From JADKIH01 sp964595205 (GTDB taxonomy: Bacteria > Bacteroidota > Bacteroidia > AKYH767-A > 2013-40CM-41-45), in assembly GCA_964595205.1 (NCBI GenBank), contig CAZQOQ010000029.1, forward strand, positions 10,909 to 74,908: a DNA stretch of 64,000 bases, written 5' to 3'. Positions 16,827 through 25,779 of the stretch are shown in pieces. The notes beneath the pieces were generated by a model. It was given only the letters and a program-made list of their open reading frames with translations. It ran no database searches and was not told the DNA's origin. Every line of letters starts with the position of its first letter. The stretch's first letter is position 1. Made by a program: the position numbers and the translations under genes.

Positions 16827-16956
16827 GGTTGTCGGTTTTAAATTTCAGTTAAAAAAATATGCCTGAATAAAACGGCTTCTTTTGAACAAAGGTGAGTTCA
16901 ATTCAAATTGAAGCCCTAAGTTCTTCTTTTTTAATTTACCCCTATCTTTATTCCAT

Positions 16957-18567
16957 ATGAAAAATGCAAAATCAATAGTAATTCTTGTTTTATATTTATT
17001 TGTCCATTTAAACGGATCTGCTCAAAACAATTTTCAACACCTGATCGGCGGCAGCGATCACGAGCGGGCCCAGACGATTTTCAGCACTTTCGATAATGGT
17101 TACATCGTTAACGGTGCATCTTTCTCCTTTGGCGTTGGTGATGTTGATGCGCTGCTGATAAAAACTGACAGCCTGGGAATTATACTCTGGAGCAATGCCT
17201 ATGGAACTGTTTCATACGATAATTCCGAATTTGCCATAGAGACGATCGATCATGGAATCGCTTGTACGGGAAGGAGCAATATCCAAAACGGTTTTCCATC
17301 ATCAGCCTTCATGTTCAAGACCGATTCTTCCGGGAATCTGCTATGGTCAAATTCGTTCGGTGGCCTTGGTAACGACGATCTCGTTCAGATAATCGAAACA
17401 TCCGATCATGGATTGGCTGCGGTCGGCAGAAGCCAGAGCACCACTTCCGGTGCAAACGATATTCTTCTTGTTCGTACGGGTGCAAACGGCGATACAATTT
17501 TCACAAGGATGTACGGTACCACGAAGGAAGAGGAAGGTTTGGGCATCATTCAAATGCCGGATAATGGTTTTGTGATTGCCGGAAGACAGATCACATTCCC
17601 ATCGGGTATTGCAACCTCCGATGGCATACTCCTTCGAACAGATTCTTCAGGAAATTTGTTGTGGGCAAAGTTCTACGGCGATTCCATGTGGGACGAACTT
17701 TCTGCTGTAAGAATGACTCCCGATTCTGGGTTTATCATCACCGGGTCTACCATTTCATTTGGCAGCGGTGAGTTTGATATTTTACTAATGAAGACAAATA
17801 GTGTTGGAGACGTGGAATGGACGAAAATTTTTGGCGGACGAAAGACCGATGCCTCATACGATATTCATATCGATCCTGATCAGTCTTTTATCATGTCTGG
17901 ATATACGGAAAGCCTTGGTCATAGTCACATCATGGGTAACGACAGCTCCAATATCTTTCTTTTGAAAACCGATTCAACCGGCGATATTTTATGGATGCAG
18001 ACATTCGGCGACGGCTTGCAGGACGAAGGTTTCAGAAGCGCACAGGCGCATGACGGAGGATATCTTATTCCTGGTTTCACAACCAATTATCTGTTTACTG
18101 ACAGCACTCAGATGCTTTTTATAAAAACCGACAACCAGGGTCATACCGGCTGTCATGAACAAAGTGTTCAGCCTGTTGATAGTTTTATCGTAATGCCGTA
18201 CATGGATTTGATTCTCAACCAGCTTTCAGGAATTACATTCAACACGCTCGCACTTGTCCGGACGTCATTTGCTCCTGATAACGATGATGCATGCCTGTTC
18301 GCCCCTGTTAATAATCAGGATGAAACACGGAGTATAAAAATATATCCGAACCCTTTTGAAAACTTCTTGTTTGTGATCACGGAAGGAAGTGATTTGAGTG
18401 AGAGTGAAATTATCATTACCGATCTTTTAGGTAAAAAAATTCATACTCAAAAAATGATGAACCGGGAAAATATTATTGAAGCGGGATCACTTTTAAATGG
18501 AGCTTACATACTGACTCTTAAAAGTCGGGAAGGACTATGTGTAAGTAAATTGATAATTAAAAACTGA
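16957..18567 (+). CDS. Secreted repeat protein with T9SS C-terminal sorting domain
   Basis: A 536-residue protein with a signal peptide ending in LNGSAQ, at least six repeats of the pattern GGxxxDxxxxI...DGGYIxxG...GxxDxLLIKTDSxGxxxW (about residues 27-400), and a C-terminal sorting domain from KIYPNPFENF to KLIIKN. The repeats probably form a beta-propeller. It is exported through the T9SS whose components are encoded later in the window. It resembles the island protein at 8515 in repeat type but has a balanced, chromosome-like base composition. A TATCTTTA box lies about 12 bp before the ATG and may be a weak promoter element. Confidence 0.82.
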   Translation: MKNAKSIVILVLYLFVHLNGSAQNNFQHLIGGSDHERAQTIFSTFDNGYIVNGASFSFGVGDVDALLIKTDSLGIILWSNAYGTVSYDNSEFAIETIDHGIACTGRSNIQNGFPSSAFMFKTDSSGNLLWSNSFGGLGNDDLVQIIETSDHGLAAVGRSQSTTSGANDILLVRTGANGDTIFTRMYGTTKEEEGLGIIQMPDNGFVIAGRQITFPSGIATSDGILLRTDSSGNLLWAKFYGDSMWDELSAVRMTPDSGFIITGSTISFGSGEFDILLMKTNSVGDVEWTKIFGGRKTDASYDIHIDPDQSFIMSGYTESLGHSHIMGNDSSNIFLLKTDSTGDILWMQTFGDGLQDEGFRSAQAHDGGYLIPGFTTNYLFTDSTQMLFIKTDNQGHTGCHEQSVQPVDSFIVMPYMDLILNQLSGITFNTLALVRTSFAPDNDDACLFAPVNNQDETRSIKIYPNPFENFLFVITEGSDLSESEIIITDLLGKKIHTQKMMNRENIIEAGSLLNGAYILTLKSREGLCVSKLIIKN

Positions 18568-18607
18568 CCCGCATAAGGAGCCTTTCGAAAAATATCTTTT
18601 CCTGATG

Positions 18608-19495
18608 TCAGATCTTTTTCCTGATTCGCTTTACATCAGCGGCCGACGAATTCGCAATTCTTACCGTATATGATTCATCTGTGAGTCTTTCACCTTCAAT
18701 GAACCTGCATGTGTTATATCCCTGCTCCGCCTGTGTATAGGTTTTATATATCTTCCTTCCCTGCTTATCGAAAATTTCTACCGACACACCGCCTTCTCTT
18801 TCCGTGTAATAATTTACATTGAAGAATTTGTCGAACGGCTGTGGACCAACATTTTCAATATACAATGTCATGTCGGCATCGGTATTAGTCAGTTGTATTT
18901 TTTCAAGTGCAATGAAAGTGCTTCGCTGGTTGTGTGATGTCTGTCGAAGCCTGTAGAAAGCAGCATTCTCTCCATCAATCTTATCAGTGAAAATATAATC
19001 GTTGCTTAAATTATTGTTCTTAGCACTTGGAACACATCCGATTTCCTGAAAGGTGGTTCCGTTGGTGGATTTTTCCACTGTGAAAAAATCATTTTCAAAT
19101 TCAAAAGTAGTCGACCATTTCAATTCTATCGTGCGAATGTCTTCCCGTACGATTTTAAAATATGCTAATTGCACGGGAAATATGAAATCGACTACGCGCG
19201 GCTTTTCGATGTCGGCTGAGGTTGGATTCTGTAAAGGAATCGCTGCAGACTCATGCACTGTTGTTTTCTCGTGTTCAGCTGATGCCAGTGCGCTTTTGTT
19301 ATCAGTAAAATTCAGTGTTATGAAAATCACAATTGCAGCGATCACTGTAATACTGATTGTCGTAATTGCAATGATCTTCTGTGTCGCATTAACGCTCGGC
19401 TTGGGACGCAGGTAAGATTTTGGAGGAAGATAATAGCCCATAATATTTGATTTTAATCCGCCATTTCTTACGCTCAATTCCGAATTAAAAATCAT
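18608..19495 (-). CDS. Membrane-anchored protein with C-terminal T9SS-like domain, unknown function
   Basis: A 295-residue protein with a single hydrophobic helix at about 41-62 (IIAITTISITVIAAIVIF), preceded by a basic proline-rich stretch and so likely an uncleaved anchor with the C-terminus outside. The outer part contains VELKWST-type segments (IELKWSTTFEFENDFFTVEK), common in Bacteroidota secreted proteins just before sorting domains, and a C-terminal FDKQGRKIYK-like strand resembling T9SS domains. An alternative start at 19441 (MGYYLPP) removes 18 residues. It is convergent with the preceding T9SS cargo gene. Confidence 0.65.
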   Translation of the reverse strand: MIFNSELSVRNGGLKSNIMGYYLPPKSYLRPKPSVNATQKIIAITTISITVIAAIVIFITLNFTDNKSALASAEHEKTTVHESAAIPLQNPTSADIEKPRVVDFIFPVQLAYFKIVREDIRTIELKWSTTFEFENDFFTVEKSTNGTTFQEIGCVPSAKNNNLSNDYIFTDKIDGENAAFYRLRQTSHNQRSTFIALEKIQLTNTDADMTLYIENVGPQPFDKFFNVNYYTEREGGVSVEIFDKQGRKIYKTYTQAEQGYNTCRFIEGERLTDESYTVRIANSSAADVKRIRKKI

Positions 19496-19947
19496 GGGAT
19501 TACCAGTCTCGCTTACATATGTAAGATTGATAACAGAATATCATAGTTTGTATAAAGACCGGCCTTTTTCAAACGATGATTTTAAACAAGTCTCGGTAAT
19601 TTTCTTCGTTTTTTCGAGAATTTTGACCGTTTCTATCGTTGTTCTTACAAAAATCACCTCCGGCAAATGTGTAAGATAACCGGGAAAAGTCTGTACTTTT
19701 TCCTCCGGATCAACGATTGTTCGGTTGAAAATTATTGTGAGCTCATTTTCATGAAACATTCAATGCGTATTTTCATTTCGTAATTGAAGATGAGACTTTC
19801 TAAGTACGAAATTCTCATAACGCCATTTCGCTAATCGACCAATGATTAAAACATTGTTAAATTCTCCGGCTTTACATTGTTTTTAACTTCTTTTTAACCG
19901 TTTTATGCATTACCGGATGGTATGTTTGATTCATCAAAACAGATAAC
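19496..19947. other. Divergent intergenic region with one possible small ORF
   Basis: This 450-bp gap lies between the minus-strand anchored protein and the plus-strand TonB receptor. A TATGTTTG element at 19921-19928, matching the Bacteroidota -7 consensus TAnnTTTG, precedes the receptor ATG by 19 bp and is its likely promoter. Apart from the small minus-strand frame listed separately I see nothing else. Confidence 0.5.
19541..19759 (-). CDS. Possible small protein, 72 residues, unknown
   Basis: An ATG-started minus-strand frame of 72 codons, 45 bp upstream of the membrane-anchored protein gene. It has mixed, protein-like composition (for example LPEVIFVRTTIETVKILEK) but no recognised domain, signal peptide or membrane helix. 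It could be a genuine small gene co-transcribed with its neighbour, or chance. Confidence 0.25.
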   Translation of the reverse strand: MFHENELTIIFNRTIVDPEEKVQTFPGYLTHLPEVIFVRTTIETVKILEKTKKITETCLKSSFEKGRSLYKL

Positions 19948-22371
19948 ATGAAAAATCTTATAACTCTTTTTTTCTTTTCTGTGTTTATCATATTCATGTC
20001 TGACGCAAGCAGCGATATTAATGGATCAATAAAAGCAGAAGACAATACCCCTGTTCCCTTTGCAAATGTGATACTTATTAATGCAGGCGACAGCAGCGTG
20101 GTCAAAGCTGCTATCACGGATGAAAACGGAGATTATAAGTTTGAAAATATTGTAAAGGGCAATTACAAAATTATGATTGCCCAGCTGGGATATGAGAAAC
20201 AATATTCGGAACCAATTGAGGTAAGCACTGACGGTGAAACGATAAACTCTAAGAATTTTTCAGTTAAGACTTCAGCTGTGAATCTTCATGAAGCAACTGT
20301 AACTGCGATGAAACCTCTCATCGAGCATCGCATCGACAGGACGATTGTAAACGTAGAAAACAGCATTGTGAATGCCGGGGCTACTGCTTTGGAAATATTA
20401 AAACGTTCGCCGGGCGTGATTGTCGACAACGATGGTAATATTGCACTGGCCGGAAAACAGGGCGTGCTTGTGATGATCGATGGCAAGCCAACGTATTTGT
20501 CGCCCCGCGACCTTTATGAATTACTCAGGAATACAAATTCTGATCAGCTTTCCCTCATCGAAATCATCACCAACCCTTCAGCCAAATATGACGCAGCAGG
20601 TACTTCAGGTATCATCAACATAAAGATGCGGAAGAAACAAACCACCGGTTTCAATGGAAGAGCACAGGTAAGCTACGGCCAGGGCGTATATCCTGATTTC
20701 GGTACGGGCTTCAGCCTGAATTATGGCAGCCAGAAATTCAATGTCTTCGCTGGCTACGATTACATGAATGGCTATTACTTCGAAAAAATCAATCTCTCAA
20801 AGAAGTTTGACCAGGGTGATTATACCTCTACGTTCCTTCAGCACTCTTACGACAAAGGACAATATATAAATAACAGCTTCCGGGGTGGTGCCGATTTCTT
20901 CCTGTCAAAAAAACACACGCTTGGATTTATTGCAAAGGGAAACCGGTTCACAAATCATGACCATACAACAAGTACCACCGACATTTACAATTTAAGTGAA
21001 ATATCTGATTCGGGATACGTAACCTACAACAACAGCGACAGCAAGTGGAGTAATTTTTCCGGAAATATCAATTACCGCTTCCAGATCGATACGACCGGAC
21101 GCGAACTCACTGCAGATGCCGATTACGCTAAGTATAATAATCACAATAATTTTATCTTCAAGACGGATCATTATTTTACCGGAAACGATTTCTCCTATAC
21201 CGAGTATGCAACCGATGAACAGCCCGCCATCATCGATATACGCGCTTTCAAAGTAGATTATACTCACCCGGTAAACAACGCTATTAAAATAGAAACTGGT
21301 GCCAAGACCAGTTATGTGACAACAGACAACGATGTAAAATATTATAATTATTATTCCGATGTACCGGTTTTCGATTCAGGAAGATCAAATCATTTTAAAT
21401 ACGAGGAAAATATAAATGCAATTTACCTGAATGGCTCCGCCGAATTCGGAAAGATTGGTTTGCAGGCAGGATTGCGAACCGAGCAGACCATCTCCAAGGG
21501 AAAACAGTATGCTGACAATTCCAGCTTTGACAGAAACTATGTGGAATTTTTCCCCAGCGCATTTTTCAGTTATAAGTTTAATGATAAGCACCAGTCTAAT
21601 GCCTCCTACAGCAGGCGCATCGACCGGCCGGCTTATCAACAGCTGAATCCATTTAAATATTTTATTGATCCGTATAATTATATGGAAGGAAATCCGCTCC
21701 TTGAGCCGCAGATTACCAACAAATTTGAATTGTCTCATACCTATTTGCAGATGTTTACACTCTCTTTTAATTACAGCCATACAACAGATGCAATGACGCA
21801 GATCACAAAGCAGATCGATTCCACTCAAACGACTTTTGTTACAACTGAGAATCTAGATTCGTATGATAACTTCGGAGTCAGTCTGAATTTTCCGGTTAAA
21901 ATTACCGAATGGCTTCAATCGACAAATGATTTCAATTTATTCAGGAATAAATACCAGGGAGTCTCTTCCGTCGGACTGGTGGAAACGTACCTGACGTCTT
22001 ATACCTTCAATTCTACTAACAGCATCAGTCTGCCTGGCGGAATAAATGCCGAAGTGGGGTTCTGGTATAATTCGCAGATGATCTGGGGAACATGGCTCGT
22101 CGATCCGCAGTATTCGGTTTCTGCCGGCATATCTAAAATGTTTCTGCACGACAGGATTCAGTTGCGAATCAACCTGAACGACATTTTTCATACTGAGATC
22201 ACAAAATCAAAAACCGAATTCCAAAATGTTAATGCGGAATTCAAGCGTGTTTATGACAGCCAGTTTTTCCGTGTTCACCTCGCGTATAAGTTCGGCAAAC
22301 AAATGCAAAGAAGTCGCATGAAACGCAGTGGCGCTGAAGAGGAACAGAACCGGGTGAAGCAGGGGCGGTGA
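19948..22371 (+). CDS. TonB-dependent receptor with N-terminal carboxypeptidase-like domain
   Basis: An 807-residue outer-membrane receptor. In order: signal peptide (1-21), a carboxypeptidase D regulatory-like domain (about 24-105; INGSIKAEDNTPVPFANV and ITDENGDYKFENI), a plug domain (about 115-230; LEILKRSPGVIVDNDGNI, VLVMIDGKPTYL, IEIITNPSAKYDAAGTSG) and a 22-strand-type barrel of the OMP_b-brl family with YSRRIDRPAYQQLNPF and the common NPLLEPQ motif. Substrate is unknown; there is no SusD partner, so it is not a typical polysaccharide locus. The C-terminal 20 residues are charged and extend past the usual barrel end. Confidence 0.88.
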   Translation: MKNLITLFFFSVFIIFMSDASSDINGSIKAEDNTPVPFANVILINAGDSSVVKAAITDENGDYKFENIVKGNYKIMIAQLGYEKQYSEPIEVSTDGETINSKNFSVKTSAVNLHEATVTAMKPLIEHRIDRTIVNVENSIVNAGATALEILKRSPGVIVDNDGNIALAGKQGVLVMIDGKPTYLSPRDLYELLRNTNSDQLSLIEIITNPSAKYDAAGTSGIINIKMRKKQTTGFNGRAQVSYGQGVYPDFGTGFSLNYGSQKFNVFAGYDYMNGYYFEKINLSKKFDQGDYTSTFLQHSYDKGQYINNSFRGGADFFLSKKHTLGFIAKGNRFTNHDHTTSTTDIYNLSEISDSGYVTYNNSDSKWSNFSGNINYRFQIDTTGRELTADADYAKYNNHNNFIFKTDHYFTGNDFSYTEYATDEQPAIIDIRAFKVDYTHPVNNAIKIETGAKTSYVTTDNDVKYYNYYSDVPVFDSGRSNHFKYEENINAIYLNGSAEFGKIGLQAGLRTEQTISKGKQYADNSSFDRNYVEFFPSAFFSYKFNDKHQSNASYSRRIDRPAYQQLNPFKYFIDPYNYMEGNPLLEPQITNKFELSHTYLQMFTLSFNYSHTTDAMTQITKQIDSTQTTFVTTENLDSYDNFGVSLNFPVKITEWLQSTNDFNLFRNKYQGVSSVGLVETYLTSYTFNSTNSISLPGGINAEVGFWYNSQMIWGTWLVDPQYSVSAGISKMFLHDRIQLRINLNDIFHTEITKSKTEFQNVNAEFKRVYDSQFFRVHLAYKFGKQMQRSRMKRSGAEEEQNRVKQGR

Positions 22372-22426
22372 TTAAGATAATTTGACTATACTCAGGAGTG
22401 CCCACATCTAAGCGAAAACATTTCCA

Positions 22427-22948
22427 CTATTGAATGAGTTCGTCAATGGCATCAAACTTTTCGTCTGTGAATTTTCCATTTGTCTTATAGATGATCTTTG
22501 CATCTTTATCAAGCAGAAAAAAATAGGGAATGCTTGTATCGTCCATGTTGATCGAACTGATGATGTCTTTCCCGTTTTCGGTACAGAAAAGCACATGCGA
22601 CTGAAGATCTTCCTGTGTGTTTTCCCTGAATTTTTTCTTCATAGAGGCGGCAAATGAAATATTGGTTCCTGTCAATATCGGGATAAAGAAGACATTCACA
22701 TCAAACATGTCGTCCATTATGCCTGTCTTTGCAATAAACTTCTGATACACCGGTTCCAGCCAGCTTTCAAGATCAGGTTGTGCTTTTTGAGAGGAAGCAA
22801 AACACAGGAAAGTATACTTTCCAACTATGTCCTTCGGAATATTTACCACTTTGTTTTCCGCTGTCTCAGCCTTAATATCCGGTAGCGTCTGGGCCTCAGC
22901 AAAAGCAGCACAAGCCAGTGTGATAATCGTTAGAATGGTAAATTTCAT
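22427..22948 (-). CDS. Secreted thioredoxin-fold-like protein without CXXC
   Basis: A 173-residue protein with a signal peptide (MKFTILTIITLACAAFAEAQ). The body has thioredoxin-like order: KYTFLCFASS at the first core strand, a helix ending in VNVFFIPI, then a cis-proline-like SIPYFFLLDKDAKIIYK strand pair. The active-site CXXC expected after the first strand is absent (ASSQKAQ). It is therefore likely a binding or structural relative rather than a redox enzyme. It is convergent with the TonB receptor gene and divergent from the D15-type gene to its right. Confidence 0.6.
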   Translation of the reverse strand: MKFTILTIITLACAAFAEAQTLPDIKAETAENKVVNIPKDIVGKYTFLCFASSQKAQPDLESWLEPVYQKFIAKTGIMDDMFDVNVFFIPILTGTNISFAASMKKKFRENTQEDLQSHVLFCTENGKDIISSINMDDTSIPYFFLLDKDAKIIYKTNGKFTDEKFDAIDELIQ

Positions 22949-23058
22949 CGTAAAATAACGCGAATCTGAATTGATTATTTTCCGGATAAAGGTAAAAATC
23001 CTCCGATATCCTTCTCACTTATAAATCGATTCCGTTCTCTTATCTTGTGCCGGTTTTT

Positions 23059-24144
23059 ATGAAAATTACTGCCGTATTTATTTTCATAGTTCTTTCGTGG
23101 AATTACTCTGAGGCTTCTATGGACGATACCCTGCCGAGAGGAATCTCTTCCCGGATTCTTGCATTTCCGTTTATCCTTCGGTCGCCGGAAACTAACTGGG
23201 GATTCGGTGGAGCGACGGCTTTTTTTTTCAAGGCTAAAAAAGATGAACCTGAGCTGAGAACTTCTGATGTAAACCTCATTGGCCTGTACACACTTGAAAA
23301 ACAAACGGTAATTGTGTTGGGCTCCACTATTTTCTTTCCCGGTGAAAAACAGATTTTTCGATTCCAGACTTCATACAGCAACTATCCTGATAAAACATGG
23401 GGAATCGGAAATGATACACCGGACAATGCCGAAGAGGATTACTCGCTCCGGCAGATGTTTATCAATCCCCAGATAATTGTAAAGTTGTACAAGAACCTTT
23501 TCATGGGCGCCAGCTACGAATTACAGAACATCAGCGAATTCACTTATCTGCACGGTGGCGCATTTGATGATTACGGTATTGCCGGAAAGGACGGCGGACT
23601 TTCTTCTGGCGCGGGATTTCTATTAACCTGGGATACACGAAACAATGCCTATTCTCCAAGCCACGGTGTGTTTGCTGAATTCAACATGACTAATTTCGGA
23701 AAAGCCCTGGGCAGCGATTTCGATTTTACAAGTTATCTGATCGACATCAGGAAATTCATGCCTGCAGGACGGAACCGCGTACTTGGTTTTCATTCCCTCA
23801 CAAAGATCATCGATGGTACCGCACCAATACGATACCTTTCCATGCTTGGAGGCACTGAAATCATGAGGGGATATTACAAAGGAAGATATACGGATCAGAA
23901 TTTGTTTACCGTACAGGCCGAACTCAGGCAATATCTCTTCTGGCGCCTTGGCGTCGCAGGCTTTGCTTCCATGGGACAAGTAAGCGATCGTGTGAATACA
24001 TTCGGCCTGGATGAATTTCATTATGCATATGGCGCGGGCCTTAGGGTGGTTTTACAGGAAAAAGAAAAATTAAATCTCCGGGTTGATTTCGGCTTCAGTA
24101 AAAACAGTCATGGCGTCTACGTCCTGCTTAAAGAAGCCTTCTGA
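23059..24144 (+). CDS. D15/BamA-like outer-membrane barrel protein without POTRA domains
   Basis: A 361-residue protein with a signal peptide and a surface-antigen (D15) type barrel. Support comes from FGGATAFFFK near the N-terminus, GFLLTWDTRNNAYSPSHGVF in the middle, and GGTEIMRGYYKGRYTDQN, the equivalent of the conserved RGF/RGY lid motif of BamA and TamA. The ATG at 23059 is preferred over an in-frame GTG at 23047 because it starts the signal peptide. No POTRA region precedes the barrel, so it is not a canonical BamA or TamA. Such stand-alone barrels are common in Bacteroidota; their role is unknown. Confidence 0.78.
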   Translation: MKITAVFIFIVLSWNYSEASMDDTLPRGISSRILAFPFILRSPETNWGFGGATAFFFKAKKDEPELRTSDVNLIGLYTLEKQTVIVLGSTIFFPGEKQIFRFQTSYSNYPDKTWGIGNDTPDNAEEDYSLRQMFINPQIIVKLYKNLFMGASYELQNISEFTYLHGGAFDDYGIAGKDGGLSSGAGFLLTWDTRNNAYSPSHGVFAEFNMTNFGKALGSDFDFTSYLIDIRKFMPAGRNRVLGFHSLTKIIDGTAPIRYLSMLGGTEIMRGYYKGRYTDQNLFTVQAELRQYLFWRLGVAGFASMGQVSDRVNTFGLDEFHYAYGAGLRVVLQEKEKLNLRVDFGFSKNSHGVYVLLKEAF

Positions 24145-24155
24145 TTTTTGTCCGG

Positions 24156-24186
24156 TTTCCGGAATGTTTCTGAATACGTATATTTG
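24156..24186 (+). promoter_or_regulatory. Candidate Bacteroidota promoter for DoxX gene
   Basis: TATATTTG at 24179-24186 matches TAnnTTTG exactly, and TTTC 19 bp upstream (24156-24159) is one base from the -33 consensus TTTG. The ATG of the DoxX gene is 16 bp downstream. Confidence 0.45.
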
Positions 24187-24202
24187 AACAAATAATTGCA
24201 AG

Positions 24203-24628
24203 ATGTTTTCTGAAATTGTTAACCAGGCGGTCGCCTTGCTTTTGCTTAGAACTGTTGCCGGCAGTTTATTTTTTTTCCAGGGATTTGATAAAATATTTAA
24301 AGTTAAAATCGAAAATGTTGTACGGACTTTTAATGACCCCCTCAGCAAATTTCAAATCCCGCTATTCCTTTTAAAGCCTGCTGTTACCGTTTCTTCCCTC
24401 ATCGAAATGGCCTGTGGTTTTATGCTCTTCTTTGGATTATATAAAGATATTGCCTTATACCTGCTTGCCGGAAACCTTATCATGGTATCTTTTATCTTCA
24501 GCAACATAAAACCCATGTGGGACCTGCAGTATTTCTTTCCCAGGCTGATCATTGTCGTACTGCTCCTTTTCTTTTCTGCAACACCTGACGTCTTTTCAAT
24601 CGATTACCTGTTGGGAAATGTAAAATAA
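24203..24628 (+). CDS. DoxX-family small membrane protein
   Basis: A 141-residue integral membrane protein with four predicted helices. The N-terminal LLLLRTVAGSLFFFQGFDKIFKVK pattern (arginine and glycine in the first helix, then F-QG-DK) and the IEMACGFMLFFGLY segment are characteristic of the DoxX/DoxD-like group. Specific function is unknown; family members have been linked to quinone or sulfur redox and to membrane stress. It has its own promoter-like sequence and ends just before a terminator-like hairpin. Confidence 0.7.
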   Translation: MFSEIVNQAVALLLLRTVAGSLFFFQGFDKIFKVKIENVVRTFNDPLSKFQIPLFLLKPAVTVSSLIEMACGFMLFFGLYKDIALYLLAGNLIMVSFIFSNIKPMWDLQYFFPRLIIVVLLLFFSATPDVFSIDYLLGNVK

Positions 24629-24632
24629 AAAA

Positions 24633-24665
24633 CCCTCTCGACAGAAAAAAGTTCTGTCAAAAGGG
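24633..24665. terminator. Hairpin between convergent genes, probable bidirectional terminator
   Basis: A 7-bp stem GACAGAA/TTCTGTC (24640-24646 with 24652-24658) is extended outward by CCCT/AGGG across small internal loops. It lies between the convergent DoxX and YceI genes with A-rich and T-poor flanks. For minus-strand transcription the flanking A-run becomes a U-run. Confidence 0.65.
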
Positions 24666-24693
24666 CTTACCACATGAACACACATTGAAAATA

Positions 24694-25254
24694 TCAGGAT
24701 GCCTTATAAGGCTCGTAATTCAGTTCAACTTCTATCTGAACTTCCTTCGAAATTTTATCTTTAACAAGTGAAGGGATTTCTATCTTAAAATCTTCGAGTA
24801 AAATCTTAAACCTGGACTTACCCATTGTAATGTTTCCGTCTTTTACAGTGAGTGTACCGTCGGCAAGCACTTCCCTGGTTTCACCATGCATGGTCATGTT
24901 ACCCTTAACTTTAACGGGGTACACTCCATTTTTAGTCATGTCTACTGACTTAATGTTTGTTACGCTTCCCTTAAAAACCGCCTTGGGATATTTATCAGAC
25001 TCCACATAATTCTCATTGAAATGTTCCTGCATCAATGCCTTGTCGAAAATGAACGCTTTCATCAGAACCGCAAATTCAATTGCTCCTGTTGAAACATCTA
25101 CGATACTCGTAGCCTTCTCATTGTTAGCTTCTATTTTCTCCAGCGGAGACGAGGCGCTGAAAAAGATTTTTCCGTTTTTAGTAAAGAATCGTGTTTGACC
25201 GTTAACTGCAACCGCAGTCGCAAACATTACAATTGCCAAAATTAGTTTTCTCAT
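24694..25254 (-). CDS. YceI-family periplasmic protein (paralogue 1)
   Basis: A 186-residue protein with a signal peptide (cleavage after VNGQ) and a YceI lipocalin-like body: GKIFFSASSPLEKIEA, then HFNENYVESDKYPKAVFKG, MTMHGETREV and FKILLEDFKIEIPSLV. YceI proteins bind isoprenoid or other hydrophobic ligands. A second paralogue (30293) shares the same pattern (HFNEKYLESEKYPEALF). It is the last gene of a minus-strand run with the OB-fold and cytochrome-type lipoprotein genes, 21 bp from the OB-fold gene. Confidence 0.88.
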   Translation of the reverse strand: MRKLILAIVMFATAVAVNGQTRFFTKNGKIFFSASSPLEKIEANNEKATSIVDVSTGAIEFAVLMKAFIFDKALMQEHFNENYVESDKYPKAVFKGSVTNIKSVDMTKNGVYPVKVKGNMTMHGETREVLADGTLTVKDGNITMGKSRFKILLEDFKIEIPSLVKDKISKEVQIEVELNYEPYKAS

Positions 25255-25275
25255 AGTTTCAGATGTATTAATTTA

Positions 25276-25695
25276 TTATTTGTTACTTTCTACTACACAA
25301 TCTACCAGCACCACATCCATCAACACCCCTGTGCAAATCCCTTTGATGACAACTTCCTGTCCTTCTTTTACGGCAGAAAGTTCTTCCTGAGCTTTCGGAT
25401 CGAATTGGCATCCTACACCCGCAAGATCAGGGCCCTGCAGGGTAACATTAATTATGCCTTTTTCATCCTTCGCCTTTTCAGCGATGATTCCTTTTACCTC
25501 TACTATCTTGCCGAGGTATTTGGCATTCGCTGTCTCTTCATTCGTGTCATAATCGGAAATGAGCGCCGCTGCACTCATACGAAATGCAGGCTGCTTATTC
25601 CCGATCCCCTGGTGCGGTTTATTATACAGATAAAAACCAAAGCCAAGTCCTGAGATTAAAATAACAATTGATACATAAATTATTTTCTTAAACAT
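25276..25695 (-). CDS. Membrane-anchored OB-fold (tRNA_anti-like) protein
   Basis: A protein of about 139 residues: an N-terminal hydrophobic helix (IIYVSIVILISGLGFGFYLY) followed by an OB-fold with KYLGKIVEVKGIIAEKAKDE and GQEVVIKGICTGVLMDVVLVDC, matching the tRNA_anti-like group found in Bacteroidota envelope proteins. The ATG at 25695 (MFKK) is preferred; an earlier ATG at 25755 adds 20 polar residues before the helix. Located between the di-haem lipoprotein and YceI genes, it probably works with them in the periplasm. Ligand unknown. Confidence 0.7.
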   Translation of the reverse strand: MFKKIIYVSIVILISGLGFGFYLYNKPHQGIGNKQPAFRMSAAALISDYDTNEETANAKYLGKIVEVKGIIAEKAKDEKGIINVTLQGPDLAGVGCQFDPKAQEELSAVKEGQEVVIKGICTGVLMDVVLVDCVVESNK

Positions 25696-25779
25696 CTTTG
25701 ATAAAGGTCTGCTTTGATTCTGTTTTATTGGTGAAATAGCTGTTGGAACTTTCATTTTCTTTATTTTTTGATTAAAATG

